Shown piece by piece: positions 26,569 through 61,900 of a DNA stretch of 64,000 nucleotides; the first letter of the stretch is position 1, and every line of letters starts with the position of its first letter. Source of the DNA: Rostratula benghalensis. Taxonomy: Eukaryota > Chordata > Aves > Charadriiformes > Rostratulidae. The notes below the pieces were generated by a model. The model saw only the letters and a program-made list of their open reading frames with translations. It did no database searches and was not told the DNA's origin. The DNA lies in contig VXAI01000380.1 in NCBI GenBank assembly GCA_013399305.1, positions 257,059 to 321,058 of the forward strand, read 5' to 3'. Position numbers and translations under genes: made by a program.

Positions 26569-29487
26569 TCAAATTTGGGATGGAATTTCCTAATTAGCAG
26601 GTGTGCATCATAAAATAATGGCCTAAGATGTACACGTGTGATTTAAAGAGTCAGAAAGATGGCTCTGAAATCTGTCTTCTCAAAAATGTCTAGGGACAGT
26701 GTGGTTTTCCCATAAAGACTGATCAACATGCTCACAGCTAGGCGATGCAGTGCTACACTGGGATAGGGCTCGTAGGGGCTACTGCAACTATTGTTTGATT
26801 TACTGATATTGAATCCTCTACAAGATGAAACAAGGAAGCACATTTTGAGATACCCTGACAAAGGATTTGCCAGTGGCTTTGAGAAGTAAATTTTCGTGCA
26901 GTTGAAAAAAAATTAGCTCTCATTGTAGTAAAAGGTAGAGCCATCAAATCCACACTGAAAAATAAAAAATGTTTAAGTATTTTGGATGCCCTAGGCAACT
27001 GCCAAATTGTAGGGGTAGTCATGGAAAGAATGCTTCTGTGGAAACTGTCAAGAGCGGTTTTGGATTAAAAAATATACAGCTGGATGGAGCAAACTCTTTC
27101 TTGCTATGAATTAATCATGCAGCTAAATTACTTCTGCTGTAATCAGTTCTGCATTAGTGGATCTCGGAACGTCAATAAATCAAAAAGGTGAGAATTCTGC
27201 CCCATTCTGCTCTGCTTTCTAGATTACATCAGCTCAAATTTCTAGAATAAAAACAGCTTCTAATTGATTTTTCCTTCACATGCAAAATTCACAACACATC
27301 ACTCAGATGAACACCAGTTTTGCTTTCTCGTTAGAGATAACACAATGGTAAGTGTAATGCTCAATTCTATCAGCTTTTCTGATGCTGGCTCTGAATTTCT
27401 TCTACAAGTGTGCAAACAGAATGTGCAGAAGGAGCTGTGTCAGGACTCACCATACTGTTAGCCACTACCCATTGCTCTTGCTCAATGGCCAGAAAGTGAG
27501 ATAAGCTTTCTTTTCTTGCTGTGGATAAAAATCACATAAACTTTTGAGAGAACAAGAGCAGAATATTATTCTAACAATAGCGGAATATTATTCTAAGTTT
27601 TTCTTAGTTTTAGTTTTCTTATTATTCTTAAGTTTTTCTTCCCTCTGCAACAACATTATCTATGGTGTTTACTCTTATTTACACCTGTCTTTTGTATTAC
27701 CTGGTCCATTTATCTCCTCAGTTTGATGATGGGGGAACTGCAAGCCAAGGCAGTTTTCCTGTATTTCTGAAAACGAGTGCGTAATTGAAAACTTTATGTG
27801 AAACATGACAATGGCCTTTTGCTGGTTTTTATTATTTCAGCTGAAGTACATCTCTCAATGCATCAAGCTTTTCTATCTCTAAGTGTAGAAGGCATAAATC
27901 TCACACATACTACTGTTTGTATATTTGGTAATGTAATAGATCTCAAACTCTCATTTGCAGTGCTACTGCAAGGTGCATGAATTCCAGCAACTATCATAAC
28001 TAAATTAAAAGAAGATATGTGATCAATTTAGTTGTTATAGTATCCTGCTAGAAAAGGGGAGGGGGGAGGAAATAAGGATTCTTTATGAGAGAATGAAGGT
28101 GGCAGGATAAAAATTCTCATATAACAGGATATTAAATTTTATCTTTTTTATACAAGAGGTTTGAAATGTCCGCGGGAATGATATTTGTTCATCATTGAGA
28201 GAAATGCAACACCTCATCTCTGAAAGACTGTTTAGTTAATTAATGGGAATGTCTGTCAGTGAGATGAATGTAAGAATCTAAGTACGTGGTAGTCAATATC
28301 CAGAGACCTTTACCTTTGTAAACTGTGTTTGGAAGAGATGCATAGCTGTCAAAGGACCTGCCTGACCTCGTACATTGATGGAATTATGCAGGTATGCCTC
28401 TCTTTGTTGCTGAGAGGTTCTTGAGGTTCTCATGAGACTACAATATGAAGAAAACCATTGATATACCAGCACAAAGAAGAATGGTCCAGTAACAGTCACA
28501 GCAAGGAGCAGCAGAGTAACAAAGAGTTGTAAGCCTTGTTACTGAACAGAGAGGCTGAAGGAAGAGTGGAAATTATAGTTTTCAGGGAATATAGGCTTAT
28601 TGATGTGGGTAGGAAGCAGCTCCTGCCAGGATTTGTCACCAGTTACTTATCCCCATGCTGTGAGGGGGAACCATAAGTAATTATTCAGCACTGTGATATC
28701 ACTCTTCCCTAGTTTCCTCAGAAATGCTTACAAGAACAAACTCTGATAGTTGGGTATACAGACAGTTAAAGCAGATGTCAACTCTTGGTATGATTTCTAC
28801 ATGGGCAGTTTTTCAGAGATGCTGCTAAATTCTTCTTATTATTATTCAGGTTTTCATCTCTAGTCTGGGGGGACATGAGGGGAAGAAAAAGATAATAAGT
28901 TACTGTTCTGACCACATACATCAGAAATGATATACCTTTGATGACAGCAACTGCATGATTTCATGTCCTCTGTAAGCGTGCTTAATCTTGCATGTCAAAT
29001 ACAGTGTTACAGCCAAGTAGGTACATTCAAAGCATTCATCAGTTTTTTAAAATTCTTGTTCATCTGGGTATTTTACGGAGTTTATTATCTTTGATGTGAG
29101 TAACTCAAGCACATATACTTCAAAGTTGCCCTCTGAAAATGTTCTAGCAGTTCAAAGAACATATACACCAAAGCGGATGAGGGAGAATGTCTTCTTAAAT
29201 GTATCTGAAAAACTCTAGAATATACTTTTCAATATTTCTTTATCTTTAATAATGGTGTCTTTATTCAAACTGTCAGAATCAAATGTAACAGCATGATGTT
29301 TGTTTTATTTTGTAGGTTAGCCAGATTGGTTTACTGTGCTCATTTTGTAATAAATTATATGTTAGTATATATGGGAAATAAATAGGGACTAAAGAAATAG
29401 ATTCATGCAATGTACAAGGTTTGCTGGTGCAGGTAGCAGTGCCCAGGAATTCCAGGTACTGACATTTTGTGACTAAAGGAATTGTAA
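26569..29487. other. Intergenic, no gene recognised
   Basis: AT-rich sequence between two CR1 copies. Only short chance open frames are present. Confidence 0.6.
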
Positions 29488-30291
29488 GATCACAGAATGG
29501 TTAGAGTTGGAAGGGACCTTAAAGATCATTGGGTTCCAACCCCCTGCCCTGGGCAAGGACACCTCCCACCAGACCAGGCTGCTCCAAGCCCCATCCAGCC
29601 TGGCCTTGAACCCCTCCAGGGATGGGGCAGCCACAGCTTCTCTGGGCAACCTGGGTCAGGATCTCACCACCCTCACAAGAAAGAATTTCTTTCTGCTATC
29701 TAATCTATATCTCCCTTCCTTCAATTTAAAACAGCTACCCCTTGTCCTATTGCTCCAGTCCCTGATAAAAAGTCCCTCCCCATCTCTCCTGCAGCTCCTG
29801 GAAGGTCATTATAATGTCTCCCTGGAGCCTTCTCTTCTCCAGGCTGAACAACCCCAGCTCTCTCAGCCTGTCTTCACGGGAAAGGTGCTCCATCCCTCTG
29901 GGCATCTTTGTGGCCCTCCGCTGGACTTTTCCAGCAGGTCCATGTCCATTCTATGTTGAGGATTCCAGAGCTGGACACGATACTCCAGGTGGGGTCTCCC
30001 CAGAGCAGAGCAGAGGGATAGAATCACCTCCCCTGCCCTTTGATGCAGCCCAGGATGGGGTTGGCTTTCTGGGCTGCCAGTGCACACTGCCAGCTCATAT
30101 CAGGCTTATCCACCAACACCCATCCCTGAGTCCTTCTCCTCAGGGCTGCTCTCCAGCCATTCTCCGCTCAACCTGTGTTTGTGCTTGGGATTGCCCTGAC
30201 ACAGGTGCAGGACCCTGCACTTGACCTGGTTGAACTTCATGAGGTTTGCACTAGCTCACCTCTCGAGCCTGTCCAGGTCCCTCTGGATGGC
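29488..30291 (-). mobile_element. CR1 LINE 3' fragment, 0.8 kb
   Basis: Begins with ATCACAGAATGG and GGAAGGGACCTTAAAGATCA and extends to the CTGTCCAGGTCCCTCTGGATGG segment. It is close to the 16.2-kb and 44.45-kb copies in its first 180 bp (GGGATGGGGCAGCCACAGC). No intact ORF. Confidence 0.92.
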
Positions 30292-31349
30292 AAGACATCA
30301 TTAAACTAGTTGATTACGTACTAAACAGTAATGAAAGCTTCCCGCATAATGTGGAATAAAGGACAGAAATTCAAAACCTTTGTGAGTTCATGTAGCTCCC
30401 TGGTGACAAGTGAAGCGAAAAATTCAAGTAAAGCAAACAGAAAAATGAAAGTAATGCCTGTACCTGTTTGTAATAGGTAAAACTTCACAAAAAATGTTCT
30501 TAAATATTTTATAGTTTGGTATATGTACATCCTTCCAGTTTGTGCTTTCTCCAATTGTCAGTGATACAAATATAGCAAAGTTTTAGGTAATAACTTAATT
30601 TAAAAATATTACTGGATTCCACCAAAGATTTACTAAAACGACACCTGCCATATTATTTTTTTGGCACTGAGAGATGGGTAAAACCAGTATCAACAGTAAA
30701 GGTAATGCTGAGCAGCCGAGAAAGCCAGAATTCAAACAGGCGTGACTTCATGGCAGTATGTGGTCAAAAAAAAATTAGAAGAATGTTACAATTTCCATTA
30801 AATTTCTCATTGGAAAATACTGAATTACCACAGGCATAATGAAAAAGCTAAGAAAAATGAATCCTTGCGCAACAATACTGTGTGAAACACTATTATGCCT
30901 ATGTGAAATAAAAAAAAAGGTATGCAAACAATCACATCTGTAGTGTTTATTGATGGTACTTGAGAGATGCTTTCTCTGATACTGCAGCTGTATATGAAAA
31001 GCACCTTTAACTGCTCTTCACAGGAAAGCTCTATAAAATGGGCAAGTAACATTTTATAAAATATTTACAGTGCAGTTTATATGAAAGTGCGGCATTAAAA
31101 GACTGACAATAATCAAGAAGATGGAGTGAACACATGTGTGAATACTGAAATTCAGAGGAGCTGAACTGTGGTTTCCAGGAATTGAACGTTCCTGCACTTT
31201 TCCTCCCAAGGAAAACCACTCTGAAGCCAGATAAATACTCTAGGCTTCAGGCTGAGGTCTGTATTAAATACTGCTTGAGGACTGCTTGGGAAACTGTTGT
31301 TGGCACAGACATCACAACTGGTGAAAGATGTTTCCTTAAATGCCCATCA

Positions 31350-31518
31350 ACACTGGCCCAGGTTGCCCAGAGAAGCTGTGGCTGCCCCATCCCTGGAGGG
31401 GGTTCAAGGCCAGGCTGGATGGGGCTTGGAGCAGCCTGGTCTGGTGAGGTGTCCCTGCCCAGGGCAGGGGGTTGGAACTGGTCATTCTTTAAGGTCTCTT
31501 CCAACACTAACCATTCCA
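31350..31518 (+). mobile_element. CR1 LINE 3' fragment, short
   Basis: Forward-oriented piece: GGTTGCCCAGAGAAGCTGTG, GGAGCAGCCTGGTCTGGTG, ending CTTCCAACACTAACCATTCC in place of the normal octamers. Same subgroup as the 16.2- and 29.5-kb copies. Confidence 0.88.
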
Positions 31519-32647
31519 GGATTTCTGTGCATCTCATTAATCTGTGCCTTTGGTATTGCACAAAACTTGTCCACAGCATGAACATCAGAACACGGAAATT
31601 TGTTCTAGATTTCCTCCAGGGATGTGAACTACTCCGACCTACAGGAGACTATACTGAGATGGAATAATTTATACCAGTTTCTGTGGCTTTAGGCCTCTAG
31701 TCGTATGTGGGGGAGGGTAAGGTGTGTTATATGTGGTGTCACGACTGAGATAGTGGGATACTTTTCCTTTGTCCTAAGGCACACGCTGCATTTGCTGTCT
31801 CCGCAATGCATTGTCTACTTTCTGTGTTACTATCAAAAATATTATTATGTAATGTTGTGGGAGAGTAGGTTATTCACTCATCTGATTATGGAAATCCTAT
31901 TAATTTTTCAAAAGTGTGTGTTTAATAAAATTTCGTCTTTGGTGGACCTTTTCATGTTAGTATACTACGTTGATTAGATGCAGAAAATTCCTTTGCATTA
32001 GGTTCAAAGCCAGAAATTGATTTCCAAAGGAGCTGGGTGTCTAGGTTGCTTTGACAATCCCAGTACACCTCTCTACAGTTTTTTGGCACCTATATACCCT
32101 GGAAAATCTGGCTCAAGGGTTATTACAGTAACATGAAGGGATAATAACTTGTGTTTTTCACGCCAGAAGGATTTTACTGACACTGAGCATCTTAATGTTA
32201 CACTGGGGGAAATTATATTTACATGTTTGAGAGCATGGAATTAATTATAAAAAATATAAAAAAATATATAAAAAAGACTTTGTTTAACATACATAAAGAA
32301 TCTGTTCTCAGATACATTATTCCATGTAGGGCTTGAGATAAACAAAAGTGTTTTACTAAGCCTAGGAAGACTGTAAACAGGGGGATGACCAGTGTTCAGT
32401 GGTTGATTAGTAGTCTGGAAAACATTCATGGAGCAACCAAAATGGATTACTCAGCCTTCATGCCAGTCTCAACGCTATTAATTTTTTTTCTTCCTTGCTG
32501 CTATTTTTTTGCATAAGCGTCTCAAAGGCTGCTTGTACATTTTACAGTTCCCATTGAAACATCCCATATAATTTCAAAATAACCTGGAAATTATTTATTT
32601 TGACAGTTTTAATGCTATGAATTGGAAAGAAGAATAGGTATTTTGGC

Positions 32648-32673
32648 TTATCATTGGGCATTATCATTGGGCA
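32648..32673. repeat. 13-bp perfect tandem duplication
   Basis: TTATCATTGGGCA occurs twice head to tail. Confidence 0.95.
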
Positions 32674-33959
32674 AGGGAAGAAATGACTGGAGTCTAGTCT
32701 ATATACTGAACTGTTTATAATTTTCTTCATGCCCTCAGGAAGATCCCATAGTGGAAAGCTCTATATTAATTTTTGATGCTTAGTTTCTGTTCTGATGAAA
32801 ATTGTTTCTTTATATCTCTGGTAATACAGTTGAATCAGCAAGAGCTGTAAGGCTGTGAAAATGTCAGTAATACTTTCATAATTTAATTTTAAACTCATGG
32901 CCATAGTTGCAGGAAAGACATTTTGACTCATCTTTCCATAATTTGGGTTGTATATCAATCTGTGATAAAGTGATTGAAAATAAAATTGATAGATATGACT
33001 TAAGCAGGATTTTTCTACCTTGCTTCCGCTCCTGAACATGAGCAATGAGATTTGCAAGATATAACATTTCTGGCACATTTTGAATGACTGGTAAAATCCA
33101 AAGTCTCTGCTACGCTGAAAATAGAAATCCTACTTGACATGGAAATGGGGACATTTATTGCTGAAGGAGATTTGTTCTGAAAAAGATGCATATGCTGTAA
33201 ACGTGGTTGTGGGTGCTCACTTCGCTTTGATGGAAGTACAGGGTGATACCTCACTGAATCCAGCACAATGTCCACAACAAAGTTTAGTGTAGTTCTCTGA
33301 TTACCAATACCCCATTCTCTTTCAGAGAATGGTCTATAGCCTCCATAATCTCCTCTGTAGTCTTCTGGAGGCCACTGGATGCTTAAAAGCATTAAGGTAC
33401 TTACCTTTTCCCCCTGTACCTGCCATAAATAGCAGTATTTCAAGGCAAATAATAGACAGCAATGTTGGCAATGCGTGCCAAAGGTGTATTTGCTAGTGCT
33501 TTCTCCTTGTTTTTCATTGCCTTATTATCAAAACAGCAAAGGATTTCTTTTATTGTCAATTTAATTTTAAAAGCTTTTTTTTTTTTGTTTATTCTCTTAA
33601 AAAAGTCTGTCCCTTTTCAATCAAATTACACAGAAGTTTTAAGCATACAGGCTATTCTACAATATACTGCTCTACTGTTATTTAGTTGTGTCCTAGGACA
33701 TAGTTCCTAGCTAACAATAGAAATAATATTTTAATTTTTTTTAATAAGTAGAAAAGTATTGTGCCCTGCAATTTGGAAAAGTAATGTTTGTAAAATATTT
33801 GAAAGCAGAAATTGATGGAATGGTCCATTACACTAGCTGAAGACCTGGTTGGTGTTTTGAAGTAATTTTGCTATGATCAATATTATTTCCATAAAGTCTT
33901 TATAGGTAATGGCTGGTTTAAGGAATTAAAGCATACTTGCACCTGACTGGAGTAGTTCT

Positions 33960-34142
33960 GTGCAAGCAGTCCCAGCTGTTTAAAGCAAGTGATGTTTCTG
34001 CTTATGTAGCATCTGTTTTTTATTTCAGAGAGGAAGCAGAAGAGAATTACTTCAATGCACAGTGACATTAAATGCAGCTGCTGCCTGGCAGACAGCAACT
34101 TGTCTCCCGTTTAATGAAGTGAAAACACTTCTACCTTGTGGC
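33960..34142 (+). promoter_or_regulatory. Presumed DNTT promoter / 5' UTR region
   Basis: Sequence just upstream of the DNTT start codon. I see no TATA box at a plausible distance, consistent with the initiator-driven, TATA-less promoter known for mammalian TdT. E-box CAGCTG motifs lie at 33973-33978 and 34075-34080, with a third inside exon 1 at 34162-34167. An ETS-like core GAGGAAGC is at 34030-34037 and a weak Ikaros-like TCCC core is near 34110. No transcription start can be fixed from sequence alone. A strong acceptor-like TTTTTTATTTCAG ends at 34028, so part of this block could be intron. Confidence 0.35.
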
Positions 34143-57562
<23,420 letters not shown>

Positions 57563-57740
57563 TGAGTGAAAGCAAATGACGTTGCTTGGCTGTTTTATTC
57601 AGGTACACACAAAATTAGGTTTGTGTCTTGGAAAAAGCAAAAAAGCTTAGTGGGAAATAATCAGTTTGTTTTCAATGGCTGTGTGGGAGTTTGGGGGTAT
57701 TTTTTGTTTGTTTTCAAATGGGAGAACGATCCTATGACAT

Positions 57741-58900
57741 CCACAGAATTGTAAGGGTTGGAAGGGACTGATCTTTGGAGATCATCTAATCCAACCCCCC
57801 TCCTGAAGCAGGTTCACCTACAACAGGCTGGACAGGAATGTCTCCAGGTGGGTTTTGAATATCTCCAGAGAAGGAGACTCCACCACCTCTCTGTGCAGCC
57901 TGTCCCAGGGCTCTGCCACCCTCCAAGGTGGTTCCTCTACATGTTCAGACAGAGCTTGCTGTGTTCCAGCTTGTGTCTGTTGCTCCTTGTGCAGTTGCCA
58001 GGCACCACTGAGGAGAGCCTGATCCCACCTTCTTGACATCTGCCCTTTAGATATTGATAAGCATAGATGACATCCCCTCTGAGTCTTCTCCAGGCTGAAC
58101 AAACCCAGGTCTTTCAGCCTTTCCTCATAAGAGAGGTGCTCCGTTCCACTCATGATCTTTGTAGCTCTCCAATGGACTCTTTCCAGTAGTTCCCTGTCCT
58201 TCTTAACATGGGGAGCCCAGAGCTGGACACAGGTCTCCAGATGGGGCCTCACCAGGGTAGAGTAGAGGGGGAAGATGACCTCCATTCATCTGCTGGTCAC
58301 ATTCTTCCTGATGCATGCCAGGAGACCATTGGCCTTCTTGGCCACAAGGGCCCATTGCTGGCTCACGGCCATCCTGTTGTCCACCAGGACTCCAACGTGT
58401 GTCTCTACAGAGCTGCTCTCCAGCAGATCAGCCCCCAACATGCACCGTTGTATGGGGTTATTCCTCCCTGAACTTGCCCTTGTTGAATTTCACCAGCTTC
58501 CTCTCTGTCCAACTCTCCAGCCTGTCCAGCTCTCCCTGGATGGTGGCACAGCCTTCTGGTGTGTCAGCCACCCCTCCCAGTTTTGTGTCATGAGCAAACT
58601 TGCTGAGGATACACTCTGTCCCCTCCTCCGGTTTGCTGATGAATATATTGAGCAAGACCAGACCCAGTACTGACCCCTGGGTAACACCACTTGTTATGAA
58701 CCTCCAACTGGACTCTGCACCGCTGATCACAACCATCTGAGCTCTGCCATCCATAGCTCAATCAATCCATCTCACTGTCCGTTCATTTAACTCACACTTC
58801 CTAACCTATGAGGATGTTGTGGGAGACTGTGTTGGAAGCCTTGCTGCAGTCAAGGTAGACAACATCCACTGTTCTCCCTTCATACACTCCGCCAGTTCCT
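57741..58900 (-). mobile_element. CR1 LINE, 1.16 kb, with reverse transcriptase remnants, in DNTT intron 7
   Basis: Reverse CR1 beginning CCACAGAATTGTAAGGGTTG, 180 nt after the DNTT exon 7 donor. Antisense open frames at 57818-58285 (C-terminal ORF2 part, [20 protein letters not shown]) and 58458-58754 carry SGVTQGSVLGLVLLNIFI and FAHDTKLGG. The catalytic FADD is changed to FAHD, which would inactivate the polymerase. Ends near the ACATCCACTGTTCTCCCTTC segment. Confidence 0.93.
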
Positions 58901-61900
58901 AGATTCTTGTGTTTTATTACTATAGATAGTTTGTTGTTGTATCATCTATTAGTATAGATGGTCGTCAGAACAAAATCTATCTGAAAATAACGTGCTGGCA
59001 AAATGATGTTTGGACCACATACCAGACTTGACCATATTTTTAAATCTTTTAGTGGATCTGAATTCCCAAGGCTGAGACTTGAAATAAAGTAAGGCCATGC
59101 TTGAAAGAAAGCTACAATAGCTTTCAGGTAATCTTGGTGTTTGCTGGTCTGGGTTTTTTTCAGAGAACTATCTCACATGAGATTGAAGTGTCCTAAGGCA
59201 GAGTTTGTAGTGTTAGAGGCATACATTGCAGTGAACACTGACGACTAAACTGAATATGAAGCACTGAATATACACCAGCTTCTGTATAGATTGGGCGATC
59301 TCAGAATATCTTTTCTGGGTGGCTTTTGTTCCTAAAGCTTTTGGTCTTGCTCTGTAACACCAAACCTGAAGCTGTTATTCAGGACATACTCAATTAATTC
59401 TTTCGGCACTTAGTTGAGAGCTTTCCTAAAACCATAAAGCCACACAGCAAAGTATTTAGACTGGGAATGGTCTTCAGGAGTATCAGGTTCCTTGCTCTGT
59501 ATTCAGTCTCCTATTATGTCACTGCTTGTAGTACATGCCAGGCTTATAAATCTATATTAATTATGTGCCTTTAAATACACAGGGACCATATTAAAAAGGT
59601 AAGTTTCAAAATGTCAATCCTAAATGATACTTTACAAGACTGTGGACTAAATGCTGCAGTGCAGGATTGTAGCAAGTTTGATTTAATCAAGTTGAACCAA
59701 ATTATTATTTGTTTCTTTCATCATTATGTAAATAGTTTAATAAGAGAAGTAAGCAAATTTTATTAATCAATCAACTTGATTTGGTTCCCTTGTACTACAC
59801 CTTGTACACTACTAAGATAAGAGAAAAAAAGAGCTCATGGTTGCTCTGAATGATATATTAGTTCCCCAGGACCCAGATTTGTCATGTATATTTATTTCAT
59901 AACCTGGAAAAAATGAAGAGTTGGTTGTATTCCTCCAGATTTGACTGAAGTGTTGAAAGTCAGGAGCCTCATAAACCTTACTTACTATGTGGGAGAATAG
60001 GATGAATTACAAGGAACAGAGCTGCCATTAGTGTTCTACAGTCATGGAGATTCAGTAGGGTAGAGATGAAAAAGAGGAAAGGTACATTTGTTTTCCCAAA
60101 GCTCTCAGACAAACACATGGATATATTTAATGAATTGCTAGACCTTTTCCTTTAGATTTCTGGAATTTCATTAAATCAGATGTTGCAGTATTTCTTTTAA
60201 TTACAATTAGGAAGCGTGGTATAAAATCAAAGTAAATAATAGTGAAGGGGGTTTTTTTTAAACCCCAGCAAACTTATTTGTGGTCTTTTCTTAGCTTTCA
60301 GCTAAGTCTTTTCTTGGCTTTCAGCTTTAGTCTTCTGTAGTGCTTCTTGTACTAGTCTTAAGTTAGCTGGTGTTTATAGGAGCCATAATAATGGATGGTG
60401 GTAGATGAACCATCCTTCAAGGATAAATGAAAGGGCAGTTCAAAAGATTAAGAGCAAATACAAGAGAAGCCACTATCTAAAGTACAAAAGCATCGGGGTA
60501 TCAGTCCCTCAGGTGTCAAATTGCAAGCACAAGTACAGGAACAGACTTGGCTGGCAGCTGTATCTTAGTGGAAAAAAAAAAGAAGTATTGTCAATGCACA
60601 ATGAAAATCATGGAGTCTTGAAGAGAAAAGGATATTTTGAGTACAGTTTTGGCTGATTGTCTGGAGACTGTGTTAGGACACTGCTTGTGTCAAGAAAGAG
60701 AGATTACGTGACTGATTTGAAGATTATGTAGTGCTGGAGACTACTGTTTGTGTATTTCTAATTCAGAATGGTGGAAGATACAGAAAGGAAAAAAGACCGT
60801 AGACAGGAAGTGAAAATCCAATTTCTTTGAATCTATGCGGTTTGGTCAAAGTACCCGACCTACAAGCTGGTAGAGTAAGGCATGAAAATTGTAAAAGCTG
60901 GTGTAAACTTTCTGAGAACATACCAAGACCTCTTCCTCTGGCCAGCTGCTTGCAATCTATTTTTTCTTTTGCTCTAACATTCCATAGTTCCAGTTTAGCC
61001 CTCAAATTCTTCCTTTTACTTCTTCTCAAGGGTCGTATTATTGAAGTGTCTGCTATTTCTTTGATGCCTTTTCTTTCCAATTCTTTAATCTTTTTGCCTG
61101 TCTTGACAAAGAAATAATTCTTAAAACATCTATAATCAGAAATGCTTTCCTTCTGTCTTTGGTTGGAAGTGGCAATAATACTATGGTTGAAGGCAACTCT
61201 CTTTTCAGCTGAGTCCATAAAAGAGTGTAAAGACTTAAAACTAACTAAAATAAAGGGCTGTGAAGGCAATCCTTCGGTATATCCCTCATTTGAAATAATT
61301 GAGTAGCAGAAATGAATAAATTAATGGTCTAGATGAGTTTGAGCTTTGTTATTCTCCTACAGAAACAATTTCTTTGAGTTTCAGGTGGTAGAGTTTTGTA
61401 TGAGAGACTGGGAGATATTTTTTTTATTTGAAAAAAATCTTTTTCTGACACTTGTCTGGATCATTTTGAAACAGAAATTACAATACTGAATTTTAGGGAA
61501 ATACAGAGGTCGTACAGTTATAGTTATGAAATAAATCGCACACACGTGGTGTGGAATGTATTTCATTGTCAGCCTAGTGAGGTCTGTAAGCTTGACTGTA
61601 GAGCAAGAGTATTGAAGATGCTGGTAGTACAATATAAAGCACACCATGGACAATATTATCAGAAAGAGTGAATTTGGTCTATTTGAATCAGGAATTGGCA
61701 TGGCGTATTTTCAGTGCTCAGCCTCTGTTATTTTGAATTGCTGAGATTTAAAGACTGCTTTCTTCCTAATGAGACAAAATCTGGGGTAGGAATAGCACAT
61801 GATATTACAAGTTACAAAAGCTACTGAGTGTGAAGTTTCCCTTCCAGCACTGAGTTAAAGAGAGGGCCTGGTATGAGGAGAAAAGAAATTTGGTTCTAGT

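Larger units (their letters stand above)
30292..33959. other. Upstream flank of DNTT, no gene recognised
   Basis: Contains a short CR1 at 31350-31518, a 13-bp tandem repeat at 32.65 kb, and a block at 33.0-33.45 kb with a 142-codon antisense open frame and splice-like sites on both strands. Confidence 0.55.

Noticed and set aside
29507..30224. Overlapping open frames of 136-150 codons
   Set aside because: All lie in a reverse-oriented CR1, are in the wrong sense or broken, and have no independent protein homology.
1..33959. BLNK exons expected upstream of DNTT by mammalian synteny
   Set aside because: I looked for its N-terminal coding sequence and SH2-region wording on the minus strand and found no convincing match.
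34062..34142. In-frame ATG at 34062 as an alternative DNTT start
   Set aside because: The extra 27 residues have no counterpart in the TdT N-terminus I know, while the ATG at 34143 gives the expected MDR start. The extension also overlaps the presumed 5' UTR.
59591..59606. 16-nt exon-like block ACACAG|GGACC...AAAAAG|GTAAGT in intron 7
   Set aside because: Its translation does not match the GKK...HDVD region expected after GGFRR, and so small an exon is unlikely.
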